64,000 nucleotides of DNA from Gigantopelta aegis (GCF_016097555.1 NC_054702.1:80520920-80584919), one strand, 5' to 3'. Positions 36,101 through 48,212 are shown, numbered from the stretch's first letter. The notes: generated by a model not told the origin, from the letters alone. Numbers and translations are program-made.

Positions 36101-39100
36101 AGCTCTAATTTTCACTGCCACATTCTTTTGGGAAGGGGCCTATGTTCGGACCCACATAATGCCTGGATAAAATCCCTGGAAATGGTTATTTTTCCAAATG
36201 CTTGTTGTGCCTGAATGCAATTAGAAACATCATTCTTTCCTGTTTACTGGATGCTGTTATACAATGGATTTAATTTACTTCCACTTTTTATGTTAAGTGA
36301 TTGGAATATATTTGATTTCAAGTACCATAACTAAAAAGTAGAATATCCTTTCTGTAAGTATCATATGCATGTTTTTTGTCTTTAGCCAAATACAGTTTTG
36401 GATGTTGATGGTAGTGATGTCAGTATGTTAGTGTTTGGGTTTCTTTTCACGTTAACATAAAGAATATAGATAATGAATAGGTTATAGGTAGAATTAGTGA
36501 AATATATGATCTTATCTGTTTTGATCAGTTGGTGTAAACTGATTATAATCAATGATTGATGATGAAAAACCAATTGATTCCCAACACTACATGCATAAAG
36601 ATTGAATAAAGCATATTTCATGTTGATAATTTTTGAGTTGTTTAATGACATAAAATTGACATGTTGCTGACCATTTATGTTTATTTTTAATTATTATTTT
36701 GTTAATTGCATTTTAGACATCTGGTGAAGCGGCAGAGTTCACAAATATTTTATTAGATCCAGATAAACCAACAAAAAAGAAAGTGCCCAAAAGAGTTTTG
36801 CATTTCAGCGATGGTATTTTGGAGGAGTATTCCTCTGATGAAGATGAAGACAAACCTCCTCCAGAACCACCCGTGGATCCTGTGAGTATATGTGGCAGTT
36901 ATTTATAGTATACACAGAACAAGTAAATTAGTTGAAACTATTATTTATTAGTCCCCAACCGGTTCAGCCGGAGGAAACTATATGTTTCATTTCCGTCCTG
37001 CCTGTCTGTCTGTCCATCCATCTGTCCCATTTATAGTTTTCTGGATGTTTTTAGCACAGTGCCTCAAGATACTGACCTGGAAGTTTGTATATAACTTTAT
37101 CAAGTACTGTTACAGATCAAGTGTGATTTTCATTGCAATTTACCCATTTTTGACAGTTCTGGCCCTTGAACGTGGGAAATACGAAAATTTATTTTACAGA
37201 CCTTTTTTTCCACAATGCTTCAAGATATTGAGCTGAAATTTTGTATATACTTTTATCATATACAGATACAGATCAAGTTTGACTTTATTGCAATTTACTA
37301 AGCTTTGACAGTTATGGTCCTTGAACTTAGAAGATACAAAAATTAGTTTTCCAGACTTCTTTGTTTTTTTGCAACACCTCAAGACATTCAGCTGAAAATG
37401 TTTTGTATAGATTATTATGTATTGTTACAGATTATGTGTGACATTCATGGCAATCAACTGATTTTTTGCATTTACGGCCTTCACTGTTTCTGCCAGAAAG
37501 AAATGTTTGGGTATGGCTCTATGGAATTAAATGCAACCACACTCAACAAGGGGTATGGGGGGCCTCCCCCAAAAAGAAAATGGGTTAAATTTAGGGTTAG
37601 GGTTAAGAAAATCGTACATTAATGATAAGAGTAATTAATTTTGTCAAACGGTTAACTTTAAAAAATAAATCTGCAAACAAATCTGGGTATGGCACCATAC
37701 CCATTTTACCCTCTGGCAGAAACCCTGGGCCCTTGAACTTGGGCGATAAGAACATTTGTTTGGCCCTTTAAGTGACATGTATTGCTTTAGCAGTACTCTC
37801 AGAATGCTTGTTGTATTACACAATCATAATAATTATTCGTATTCATATTTATGAATCATTTGTGATACCCAATAGCCGATGTGTATTTTTGTGCTGGGGT
37901 GTCGTTAAACATTCATTCATTCATTCATGAAGTTATTTAATTCAGGCCTAGACTGTATCATTTAAATCTATGTTAATTTAAAGTATCCTGAGATGAGTTT
38001 GTTTAATGGAAATAATTTATTCATCAAGTAGTTTCTCCAAACAAAGAAAAGATTTTGTCATCAGAAATTTTTTCAGGATTCCTTTGACCAAATGTCTTGC
38101 TGCTGATGGAAAAATGTAAAAATTTCCAGCTGTTTGACATCCAATAGCCAATGATTAATTAATCAATGTGCCTTAATAGTGTCATTAAACAAAGCAAACA
38201 TTTTGACCAAATTACAAATTAAAGCTTTTTTAAAATCTACTGACCAGAAATATTATTTGGATCACTAACCATAAAGATGGCTATAGATGTGTATTTATGT
38301 TTCTTTATCTTGTTTATTTTTGTTGTAGAAAACATTAACCTGGTTTCCATGGTTTTGGCATTATATTGTTACAGTTGCAAGTAGGACGTTGTCAGGTATG
38401 AATACATTAATTAGCTACGGTCTCACTACACAGATGTCATCTGCCATTGAAAGCCATGTTAAATTGCCCAACTTCAAACAAAGATTGCCAATAGAAGGGG
38501 TTCTCGCTGGCACTAACAACACACACCATTGCGAACATACATTATATAAGCATTATTTTCACTCCAAAATTGAGAACATTTCCGTCTCAGTTTTTTTGCT
38601 ATATGACCGCATCTGGCTGTAGTACCGGTCCAAACAGGTGGTTCATTAACCGATTAACTCCGGTTGTCACTTGCGCTGTATACCCATGTCCCAAAAGGTC
38701 GATGCACAATATTACAAAATAACATGGGTAAAATACAGCCAGTAGGCTTACCATTAAACATACATATTGTTTTAATTCTTCACCATTTCCTAGAAGTGAA
38801 TATGTGAACCATAACATGTGTCACAATTAGGAATTATAGTCACCCGGAAGTTATCTGTGTAGTGAGACCTAAATATTCTTTACTGTGTTACAAAAACACT
38901 TTTGCAGAGACCAAACATTGTTGATACTGCTAGTGCTAACACTAGGACTATGTCCTCAATGTCCAGCTGTGGTATAAGGCTTACTTTATATTTAATTACA
39001 CAGTAAATTACATATATACATACAGATCTATTGGTTTCACTTTTTTTCTAATATACATGTATGGTGATAGGGCAACAAGCGTAGCGTAAACTCTATTAAC

Positions 39101-42034
39101 GTACCCCTATCCAATTAAGGTTCAGGCACGTCTCTCCCACACCAAATCTCAGGCGTGGCCAGTGGTCAAGCATGGGACATGGCAACAAGGTAAACAGTTG
39201 TGAAAATGTAGCATATAGGGAATGTTGGATGCAAATTTTGGAGAAGATGTTTGTAGATAAAAAAAAACATTAAAAAAAATTAAAAGGCACATTCACTATT
39301 ATTTTCATAATACAAATTAACACAATTTTATACTGTGCATTAAATACATATCAGCATTATCTAAATGGTTATTAGTTTTTCTTTTGACACATTATTCAGT
39401 TCAATACTATAGTACCAAGTATTTTCATTTGCCAGTTCCGATATCCTGTACTGTAGACAAGGATTCATTTGTAATTAATCACAATACAATATGTATAAAC
39501 ATTTATAAACTTCATAGCATCTGTGAAGTGATAGCAACCATTTTAACTATAACAGATTTTGCGTATTGATTTCAGCTGCAGACCTATGCGGAGAGAAACT
39601 TGCTTGGTTCTTTGGAATAACATCACCTAAATACCAATATGCAATTGATGAATACTACAGACTAAAGGAGGAGGTATGTTGGTGAACATATTAATTTTAT
39701 AGTTTGGTTGGTCTTGGAACAACTCCTGCCGGTGGACCCATTGGGCTATCTCTCGTTCCAGCCAGTGCACCACGACTGGTATCACAAAAGTCATGGTATT
39801 GTTCCAGCCAGTGCACCATGACTGGCATTTCAAAGGCCACTGTATATGCTATCCTGTCTGTGAGATGGTTGAGATGGTGTATATAAAAGATCCCTTGCTA
39901 CTAATGGAAAAATATGGTTGGTTTGATATCCAATAACCCATGATTAATAAATCAGTGTGCTCTAGTAGTGTCATTAAACAAAACACACTGTAACATTTGT
40001 AGTTTGGTATTCTGACCCTCAACATCAAACAATAAGTACAGTCCAGCGTCATTGTCTTGCCCTTTGTTGTCTGGCTAGTGCAGGTACTCTAGTTAACCAA
40101 CTGGTAGAAAGGTGTCAGAAAGCCATGCTAGAAAAATGTCTAGCACACGTTCTTGGACGATAATGCACCTTTTTTCATTGGTTAATTGCTCTTGTCGGAG
40201 GTACATGGCTGTTGCTACTTGTTGATTAAAGAAAGAAAGAAATGTTTTATTTTGTGACGCACTCAACACATTTCGCGTCAGACATGTGGTTAAGGACCAC
40301 ACAGATATTGAGAGAGGAAACCTGCTGTTGCCACTTCATGAGCAACTCTTTTCGATAAAGCAGCAAGTGATTTTTATATGCACTATCCCACGGACAAGGT
40401 AGTACATACCACAGCCTTTGATATACCAGTCGTGGTGCACTGGCTGGAACAAGAAATAGCCCAATGGACCCATTGATGTGGATCGATCCCACACCAACTG
40501 CACATCAAGCAAACGCTGTACCACTGGGATATGTACCACCCTACTTGTTGATTATGTCATTCTGTAAACAAGGTAGTATGTGACATCATGTATCATGTAA
40601 CACTGCATGCATTCCTTCTCGTGACATATATATAAATATATATATCAGCTAAGAAAAGGAGTGATGTCACACTACAACAGTAAAATGCAGTGAATATTGA
40701 CAGAGGTATGGCCCTTGTATTAAAATTATAAGATTGATTAAACTAGAAAATACTTGACCTTTTGTAGATGTTTTTTCTGACACTCATCTTAAAAAAACAA
40801 TCCTTGGAACTTTCTAAATCTCACACCAGGGATTAATTTTGTTCTGACTCATGTCAGAAAAAACATCTATAAAAGGACTTGTGCCGAAATCTGTTAACCT
40901 TGAGGTCGGAAAATGGTCCTGGGCATAAGTTTAAAAACATATTAAGTTTATTTGAAACCACTGTCTTCTAGATTTGTTTGGTTTCATCTCTTCAATATAA
41001 ATGTGACAACTTTTGACTATATATGCCATGCTTATGTACACTGTTCTGACTTGAAGAAGAAGTCGCAATACAAGTTAAATACCTAATCTGTGAAGAACCC
41101 CCAAATATAGAAAGAAGAAAGAAAAAACTTGTATTTAACGACGCACTCAACACATTTTATTTACGGTTATATGGCATCAAGACATATGGTTACGGACCAC
41201 ACATATTTTGAGAGGAAACCCGCTGTCGCCACTACATGGGCTACTCTTTCCGATTAGCAGCAAGGGATCTTTTATTTGCGCTTCCCACAGGCAGGATAGC
41301 ACAAACCATGGCCTTTGTTGAACCAGTTATGGATCACTGGTCGGTGCAAGTGGTTTACACCCATTGAGCCTTGCAGAGCACTCTCAGGGTTTGGAGTCGG
41401 TATCTGGATTAAAAATCCCATGCCTCGACTGGGATCCGAACCCAGTACCTACCAGCCTGTAAACCGATGGCCTAACCACGATGCCACTGAGGCCGGTCCC
41501 AAGTATAGTGTCACATTATTAAAGGCATAGTATCACAGTTAACAAGGTTCATGTTAGTCTAATACTGGATTTTATCATATAATAGGTAGTGTAGCCAATA
41601 AAATAATAAATGTGATATTTTTCAGATCGTGTACTTTTAGAATTTGATAACTTTGCAAATTAGATATAAATTAATTAGTTCATGGTACTATATTTATTGA
41701 CAAGTATGCAAATGTACTATGACAACACTTCATAATTGATGGATGCATTCATAGTCATCAAATAAGAACATTTCATTAGCAGTTTTTCATTGAAGGTTAT
41801 GGACTAGTTTATTATTAATATTATGTAGGAATATTCAAAATGTAAATAGATCAAAGTCTGAGATTTTGTTAAATAGGTCTACATTCCTTTCCTTTCATTA
41901 ATCCATATTTTGTAATATTGCAGGAAGAAAAAGAAAAAGCACGGATGGAAGCGGAAAATACGACAGAGTTATCATCAGTTGATGTGAAAGTGGTGGAAGA
42001 CAAAAATAATGATTCAGTTGTTCAGAAATACTGA
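33160..42034 (+). CDS. FAM177A1: FAM177A1-like protein, complete
   Basis: Five exons: 33160-33186, 36717-36881, 38329-38395, 39576-39673, 41924-42034 (TGA). Phases agree and give 155 residues. The first exon encodes only nine residues (MSDIGNKDQ), found by its in-frame GTAGTC donor. The family core is clear: KKKVPKRVLHFSDGILEEYS followed by SDEDED (human KKKVPRRVIHFVSGETMEEYS), LTWFPWFWHY, and SPKYQYAIDEYYRLKEE, almost identical to the human GISTPKYQYAIDEYYRMKKEE. A hydrophobic stretch around HYIVTVASRTLS precedes GEKLAWFFGI. The C-terminus is shorter than in FAM177A1 (about 213 residues) and near FAM177B in length. The molecular function is poorly known; human FAM177A1 is reported at the Golgi and is linked to a neurodevelopmental disorder. 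The tiny first exon is the least certain part. Confidence 0.92.
33738..34066. mobile_element. 329-bp TIR element with ATCGTCCCC words, 8-bp TSD
   Basis: Flanked by CGTCAATG (33730-33737) and CATCAATG (34067-34074), an 8-bp duplication with one mismatch. Inverted ends: GTGACCAGTCATAACATCCCC without its last base at the left, and GGTTACCAGTCATATCGTCC read from the right. TCATATCGTCCC-like words repeat inside both ends. The layout matches the larger element at 30138-32149. Confidence 0.82.
34285..34470 (+). mobile_element. GCTAGCTCTGG-ended MITE, copy 2
   Basis: Begins ACTAGCTCTGGGTGAG and ends GAGTGGCAGAGCTAGCTAGC, with the AATTCGCCAATTG core seen in the other copies. Confidence 0.7.
35030..36178. 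mobile_element. Outer TIR element, split by a hAT insertion
   Basis: Inverted ends CAGGGATTTATCCAGG and CCTGGATAAAATCCCTG, flanked by GAAAT (35025-35029 and 36179-36183). A half copy lies at 11395-11505. A second element (35212-36107) is inserted in its right arm, so the outer element proper is only about 250 bp. Confidence 0.8.
35212..36107. mobile_element. Non-autonomous hAT element inside the outer TIR element
   Basis: The 896-bp insertion has ends TAGAGCTGCAATGATTC and, from the right, TAGAGCTGCAATGAATAC, a common hAT terminus. It is flanked by ATTTTCAG (35204-35211) and ATTTTCAC (36108-36115), an 8-bp duplication with one mismatch. It carries an (ATT)n run near 35340 and no transposase frame. 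Confidence 0.85.
36948..37815 (+). repeat. Dispersed repeat with tandem blocks, long copy
   Basis: The most complete copy: head AGTCCCCAACCGGTTCAGCC, TGTCTG run, then three tandem blocks of about 150 bp ending in TGGYCCTTGAACKT. The copy ends near AGCAGTACTCTCAGAATGCT. It is interrupted at 37484-37726 by the telomere-motif MITE. The ORFs at 36982 and 37194 are repeat sequence. Confidence 0.8.
37484..37726 (+). mobile_element. MITE with telomere-like motif, copy 1
   Basis: About 243 bp with inverted ends GTTTCTGCCAGA / TCTGGCAGAAAC and subterminal GGGTATGG / CCATACCC. The interior contains TTTAGGGTTAGGGTTAAG. It is inserted into the dispersed repeat at 36948-37815. Other copies: 47960-48212, 52306-52546 and 54618-54854. 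Confidence 0.88.
37867..37930 (+). mobile_element. SINE tail fragment with (CATT)n
   Basis: Short 3' piece with AATAGCCGATGTGTA, GGTGTCGTTAAACATTCATT and a CATT run. Confidence 0.55.
38108..38205 (+). mobile_element. SINE 3' fragment
   Basis: Contains TGCTGCTGATGGAAAAATGT, TTTGACATCCAATAGCCAAT and GTGTCATTAAACAAAGCAAA, the shared SINE 3' body and tail. The 5' half is absent. Confidence 0.65.
39695..39990 (+). mobile_element. SINE, GTTTAAC-tail type, with internal duplication
   Basis: The body word TTCCAGCCAGTGCACCA occurs twice (about 39754 and 39803), an internal duplication of about 50 bp. The 3' end has CCAATAACCCATGATTAATA and ATTAAACAAAACACAC. The tRNA head is lost. It lies in FAM177 intron 4. 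Confidence 0.75.
40229..40540 (-). mobile_element. Full-length tRNA-derived SINE with (TTTC)n tail, reverse
   Basis: Bounded by a perfect 14-bp duplication, CTACTTGTTGATTA (40215-40228 and 40541-40554). Read on the minus strand: A-box-like CAGTGGTACAGCG, B-box-like GGGATCGATCC, the same body as 14677-14982, and a TTTC tail. The exact duplication indicates a recent insertion. It lies in FAM177 intron 4. Confidence 0.92.
41111..41497 (-). mobile_element. Longer tRNA-derived SINE with a different head, reverse
   Basis: Flanked by CCCAAATATAG and CCCAAGTATAG (11 bp, one mismatch). On the minus strand the head reads GACCGGCCTCAGTGGCATCG, then GTTAGGCCATCGG and the B-box region GGGTTCGGATCCCAG. 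This head differs from that of 40229-40540, but the 3' body and tail (GTTGAGTGCGTCGTTAAATA) are shared. It looks like a distinct subfamily built on another tRNA. Confidence 0.88.
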
Positions 42035-42499
42035 TAATATTAACTTTTACAGGGCCATTTTTTTTATAATGTGCAGATTGTTGATACATGTACATTTTTA
42101 ATTATTGTTTTAACTGGGAGAAGAAGAAAAGTTGCCTTTGAAAAATATGTATGGCAGACATGCTATTCACACAAAATCTGGCATGCATATATAATATCAA
42201 CACAAAGGTAATTCCATTAAATGATTAAGTGTGTTTACTTGGCTGACATGTTGAAATAATCATTTTTCTTTAATGACCATAAATTTGTACAACTTATTAG
42301 TTCCCTACCGGTACAACCAGTGGGGACTATAGATTTCATCTCCATCCTGTCTGCCTGTCTGTCCGTCTGTCCATCTGTCCAACTGTCCAACAAATAGGTT
42401 TTTTTACAATGTCTTGAGATATTGAGCGGACATTTGGCATGGATTTTTTATACGTCCATCTATGATTGGTCATATTATGGTATGGCGATGTCCGTCCGT

Positions 42500-42862
42500 C
42501 CATCTATTAACTTTTTCTTGGACCATATCTTGCATACATATGCATACAGGACCATCAAAGCTCACATGTAGGAACAACTTAAGATGGCCGTGTAACGCGT
42601 ACTATTACTAAGTAACCTACTTTTTACGGTCTACTGCACATAACAGTAAATCTTTGTCCGGACCATATCTTGCATACAGGAATATCTTACATGTAGGAAC
42701 AACTTGGGATGGTGGTGTGTCGCATACTATTACTAGGTCACTGTGGCCTACTTTTCATGGTCTATTGCACATAACAGTAAATTCTTGTCCAGATCATATT
42801 TTGCATACAGATGCATACAGGACCATCAAACCATATGTAGGAACAACTTGGGATGGTGGTTG
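42500..42862 (+). repeat. Tandem repeat, about 135-bp unit, three copies
   Basis: Three diverged units with GGACCATATCTTGCATACA, CAGGACCATCAAA and ATGTAGGAACAACTTGGGAT. The ORF at 42654-42863 is only this repeat. It follows a dispersed-repeat head at 42296-42425. Confidence 0.75.
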
Positions 42863-43359
42863 ATCTAAAACAATAGTGTTAAAATAGTGTAATAAGTGGC
42901 CTGTTATTTTTCAAACTCCAGTTTATTTTCATTATCGAATATTGTTAAAAACAAACTAAGGACTTCCATGAAATAATCTCAACACAAATAAATTAGATAT
43001 GTGTAATTTGCACCAGTGAGTTTCTTGAATAATTACACAATTAACTAATATGCTCCTGAAATCGGCAACGAGACTAACGTTTAATCCACACATCATGCTA
43101 TACATCGACAATGCAGTGTTTGCAGGTTGCAGTGTTTGTTTACAGTCTCTCTCACGACCCTCCCAGAACAAATATAAAAGATCCCAAATTAAAGTGATAA
43201 TAATAACTCAAGAATGTATGAAATACTGGGGCCAGCTGGGCTTAAATCAGTTGTTCAAATTGCCTTCGGAAGGCACGCTGTTACCAGATTTTTAGGTGGA
43301 TGATAAAAAATGTTGAAATGGAGGTACGCTTGGGTGCACAAGCTCTATCAGGCACCTCG

Positions 43360-43640
43360 GATATGAACGACTGTATAGCTTTATCATGAACCATTACAGA
43401 TCAAGTTTGACTTACATGGCGATTTACCCATTTTTGAGTTGTGGCCCTTGAACTGAGGAGAAAACTTTATATTGAGCTGACATTTTGTGTATATCTTTAT
43501 TATGTACTGTTACAGATCAGGTTTGACTTTCACAGAGTTATGGCCCTTTAATTTGGGAGATATAAAAATTTGTTGTGCCCGGTAGGGGACACTTATTACT
43601 TTAGCAGTATTCTCAGAATGTTTGTTCTGTTTCTATTTGA
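43360..43640 (+). repeat. Dispersed repeat, 3' part
   Basis: Two blocks ending in TATGGCCCTT-like words, then AGGGGACACTTATTACTTTA and GCAGTATTCTCAGAATG, the family's 3' end. Together with 42296-42425 it may be one copy opened by the tandem block and other sequence. Confidence 0.65.
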
Positions 43641-44687
43641 TTAAACAAACATGTTGATAGTTGTTTTATTGAGGTTATTTTCCTTGAACTCCTTGTTAAA
43701 AAAACGAGTGTTGCGGTTTCCAATTGTAGTCCCTAATTTAAATTGTTTTTGGTATTTATATGTGTTCCTTTTTTGACAAGTGAAGTGTTTTGGAGGAGTT
43801 TTTCTTTATAGACCAGTATTCGACCAAATCCACCTGTAGCCCTCAAAATAAACATAGTCAGTGCAACAGATTAGCAAAGTACTTTTGGTTGTAATTGATT
43901 GAGTTACTATTCTAGTTTCGAAATTTTTACTAGAAGGCAGAAGGTTGCCAATTAGAATGTATCATTTGAATGTTTAGTAGGACCCTTTAATTCTCAATTT
44001 TTAAAAAAATATAATTAAAATGGTGTCTGTAAGAATTTTCAGCATTGTAAGAACAGGGACAGCGGAAGCAAGTAGACATTGGGGTGGGTGGGGTGGGGGC
44101 TGACTGAGATCGAAAGTTTCTAGGGGGTTCAGGGGTATGCTTCCCCATAAACTTTGGACAACTAGATGTCCTGCATTCTATAAGTAAAATTCATCTCTGC
44201 CTTTTAGATTTACTACCAGTAATATTCTGAAGAAATGCGATAAACATAATTAGAAGCATGTTATTTCATTTACTTGTTACAGTAAGCACCATCGGTAGAG
44301 AAAATCGTCAAAACGATGCATTGTGAACAAAAATGTTATCGCTAACAAACCATTGATTATGGAAAAACACTAAGCCATAATCAGTACAAAACCTGACCTA
44401 TCATTCATGACTTATTTCGAGGGCTGCACCTATTGATTTTATTATGTTGGATCAGTCGTTATTCGATGCTTAGAAAGTGAAATGTGGATTTGGCAATTAT
44501 ATATTAATGACATTAGTAAATTGTTGCTGGTAAATGTTCTGTTCAATAAGATAAATACGAAGTCGGAGATAAATGAATACTAAGATAATTTTGTGGAGTA
44601 TGGTCCTTTTGTAGGTTGTTGGGGTTTTTGTTATATTTTTTGTTGTTATTTGTATTTTTTTGTGTAAGTTTGGTTTGTAATACATAT

Positions 44688-45079
44688 CATTTGTTTAGCT
44701 TAAATAGAATCAGTCATTGTTTTGGCATCAGTTTTATGGACTTCAGCATGCATCTTCTGTTAATCAGTAAGACACAAAATGTAGTCATTTGTTTGGCTTA
44801 AATAGAATCAGTCATTGTTTTGGCATCAGTTTTATGGACTTCAGCATGCATCTTCTGTTAATCAGTAAGACACAAAATGTAGTCATTTGTTTAGCTTAAA
44901 TAGAATCGGTCATTGTTTTGGCATCAGTTTTATGGACTTAAGCATGCATCTTCTGTTAATCAGTAAGACACAAAATGTAGTCATTTGTTTAGCTTAAATA
45001 GAATCAGTCATTGTTTTGGCATCAGTTTTATGGACTTCAGCATGCATCTTCTGTTAATCAGTAAGACACAAAATGTAGT
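44688..45079 (+). repeat. 98-bp tandem array, four units
   Basis: Units start at 44688, 44786, 44884 and 44982 and are nearly identical (for example TTTGGCATCAGTTTTATGG and CAGCATGCATCTTCTGTTAA). High identity suggests recent expansion. A TTAA MITE starts 13 bases after the array. Confidence 0.95.
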
Positions 45080-45091
45080 TATTTGTTTTAA

Positions 45092-45486
45092 AGGGACAGA
45101 CCTTAGTTTTTAAACACTAAGACATATTTTTCACCTAAACCCTAGTTTCAACCCGTAAAAATTGACACTAAATTTGGTTAATTTACAAAGCCGTAACAAA
45201 TTTGGATACAACAGTGTGAAATAAGAGTCTGTGACATTGAAATACCCTTAAAAATAGACTAAAATGCGACTTCATAACTGTTACTTCTCAGATGCATATG
45301 CATTTTTAAAAATAAGAAAAATGCATTTTGGGGTATTAGAAACACCAGGAGGACCAGAAACACTTCGGTTGTACGGAAATGGATAAAATAAACAATAAAA
45401 TATAAGTAGTGTTTGATTTCAGTGATCATGAACAGCTCTAATAGTGAAAAATATGCTGTAGTTTTTAAAAACTAGGGTCTGTCTCT
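45092..45486 (+). mobile_element. TTAA-flanked MITE, copy B
   Basis: A 395-bp element flanked by TTAA (45088-45091 and 45487-45490), with inverted ends AGGGACAGACC and, from the right, AGAGACAGACC. The subterminal TTTTTAAACACTA / TAGTTTTTAAAAACTA also pairs. It is a homologue of 5764-6130. Confidence 0.88.
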
Positions 45487-47959
45487 TTAAGGCTTGGTTG
45501 TGTTGCCTTCCCATCCCCAGTAATTAGAAACATTTTTGGAATAACCTTTATAAGAAATTGTTTTATAGTAAATTATAAAATATATATCTGCATATATTAC
45601 AAAAATATTTTCAGATCATTTCAGTAGTGTGGCTAGTTAAAGATACTGATGTGTTTCTTGTTTGGTTCCAAAGCTGGTGACTGGTTATGTCTAACTCTAG
45701 TGTGATATTTATTGTTTGGAGTGTTCATCACTTTGTATATGACATAATGTTTATTTGTGGTGATGGTCATGACCAAAGATACTTGATGGTGGGTACCCGA
45801 GAAAGAGTTACGTATTTAAAATTGATATAAATACTCATATAGTGGAGTTGGACAATTTAGGTACCTCATTCATTTCTTGGCATTCTTATTCTGTTATAGC
45901 TTATAACAGAAATATGTGTACATTTTACTAATGATTGATAAATTAATAGCTTGTCTGAAGTTAGTATTTATGCATTTTAGGTATTCAGCAGTTTCATTGT
46001 AGTCTTTTTCAGTCTTGTGTAGTTTTTGTTTTAGTACATTTGTATTTATGAAATTTTCATTTGGATATGTGGGTCCACTTCCAAGGACACCTTATAAAAA
46101 CTACTGCAATCATAACTTATATCAGTGAACAGTGTTTAAAAATCTTAGGTACCGTAACCAGAAGTCTGTTTACATGATTTTTACCACGTGAATTATATTT
46201 GCATAACTGATCCTAACATGCTTATATGATTCATACTACAATGACATTAAAAACAAGTAGTTTAAACAGATTTTACTATGACAAGGCTTTTCCAAATTTA
46301 ATTTTTGGAATATGTGAATAAAATACTGGTGATCATAAGTTTGCAGCTTTTAGTTTTAATTTTTGAATATTATATATATATATTTTTTAAACAATATTTA
46401 TTGATGTTTGTGTTAACGTTGGGGATTGACCAACAGGCGATGCCTATTGTAAGGTCTCTCCCTACCTTTAACAATTACAAATTTTACATGGCAGACAAAT
46501 AGTACAGTTAGCCAGCTGCTACATTACCCGTTAAGTGGCATTCTCATTATTAATTTTGTTGCATGCAATTTGTCAGGAGAAATATGACATTCTAATCCTT
46601 ATGACTCCAACACAACTTGTTGTATAAGACTAATGTCTTTCCAATTTAGGTGTTATCACAGTACGATTCGATCACATGCGACAAATTGGTGAGACTAATT
46701 GCATAATGAGAACATCCCTTTTGCAGTTCTAGTGAATTTAAAGTTGCATAACTGACATGCGAAGAGACCAGCTGTAGCGTGAAATATTGTGCCCTGTTAC
46801 ATGCATTATCATTAGAATATAAACATAATTATACCATTGGATTTTAGATTTCAAAATAACTTGATTATATTTATTGGAGTAATTGGCTGTGATATATTAT
46901 TGTGTGATTTTGTGTGATTAAAATTATAAATTAATGTACCATCGATATACCAAGGAAAATGCTTGAGTGTTGAGTGAAAGTTAGCATAGATTAGATAGTT
47001 GGTATATGGTTCCACAGTTCAAGATACTTTGGTCAGATATGTAGACCACAACATTCCATAAAAATTAAGAAAACCATGCTAACTGAAGTCAACCAATATA
47101 TGTTCTGTCTTGTTTACATCAATATACTCATGATGTAAACAGTTTCTTATTTCACTGAGTTGAGAATAATATAATTTTTGCTCTCTTTTTTTCAACCAGC
47201 ATATGCTCATGTTCTTAAAAGTATACTTTTTTTTCATTACACTTATCTTGAATTCAAATCCTGTTTGATTTTCCTTGAGGAGGTGACAGTGTGCTTTGGA
47301 TACATGTAACTTCTTAAAGGGGATATGTCAATTTTGTTTTATCAATTTAATCTTTAGAATTACAAAATTCATATAAAGGTAATGGGTGTCTGTTATTTTG
47401 GTTTTGTTTGCATGCATGCTATTAATTTTAATCATATACTTTGACTTTACTTTTAAAAATAATTGTACATACATGTAGTATCTGTTTGCTTATTTAAATT
47501 TTTAGTGGTGACATAGTATGTCTCTGCCAAACTGCACATATTCACTGGTTTCACTGCTGACTTTATTGGCGGTGGCGGACCCAGAAAATCCATTTAGGAG
47601 GCCCCAGTGATATGTGGCTGAAGATTCCTCAGATTTTGTGAGTCAAGCAAATATCATCTATAAGAAAACAATACTTGAAAACTCAACTCACATTTAATTT
47701 GGCAAATTCGCATAAAGATATCCCAGCAAATTCAGTTTGCTGTAGACAACATATTACAACATGTACACTTGTAAAATAAGCTAATTGTTGAGTTAGCTTT
47801 TTGATAAAAATTATTATGAACTAGGTTCACCAGATTCAACTTTACTTTGCATTTAGCAAACAGTTGTTTAAACTCTGAATCACACTTGGTGTCATATACA
47901 ATGACACCTCCAGAATGCCATGACAAAGCTTGTTTTGTTTGGGGGTTTTGGGGGGAGCA

Positions 47960-48212
47960 GTGTTTCTGCCAGAAAGAAATATTTGGGTATGGCGCTGTGG
48001 AACTGAATGCAACCACAGTCAACAGGGGGTATGGGGGGGGGGCCTAGCCCTTAAAGAAAATGGGTTATGTTTAGGGTTAGGGTTAAGAAAATCCTACAGT
48101 AATGAAAAGAGTAATTAATTTTGTCAAAAGGTTAACTTGAAAAAAAAAAATATATTTTGTTTAAATGTGGGTATGACGCCATACCCGTTTTACCCTCTGG
48201 GAGAAACCCTGG
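47960..48212 (+). mobile_element. MITE with telomere-like motif, copy 2
   Basis: Ends TGTTTCTGCCAGAAAGAAAT and CTGGGAGAAACCCTGG, with interior TTTAGGGTTAGGGTTAAG. The ORFs at 47847 and 47930 run through it and are not genes. Confidence 0.88.

Larger units (their letters stand above)
33187..36716. other. FAM177 intron 1
   Basis: It contains the small 8-bp-TSD element (33738-34066), a GCTAGCTCTGG MITE (34285-34470) and the nested pair 35030-36178/35212-36107. I see no coding exon other than the borders. Confidence 0.6.

Noticed and set aside
37565-37610. TTAGGG repeats as an internal telomere or chromosome-fusion scar
   Set aside because: Only two and a half units, at the same place inside each of four dispersed MITE copies.
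43050-43295. 81-residue frame between FAM177 and the coiled-coil gene
   Set aside because: No homology recognised, no promoter or splice context, and length within chance for this region.
47847-48118. Open frames with NATTVNRGYGG, also at 37398, 52185 and 54712
   Set aside because: The same peptide appears wherever the telomere-motif MITE lies; it is repeat sequence, and the copies have no shared start or codon bias.
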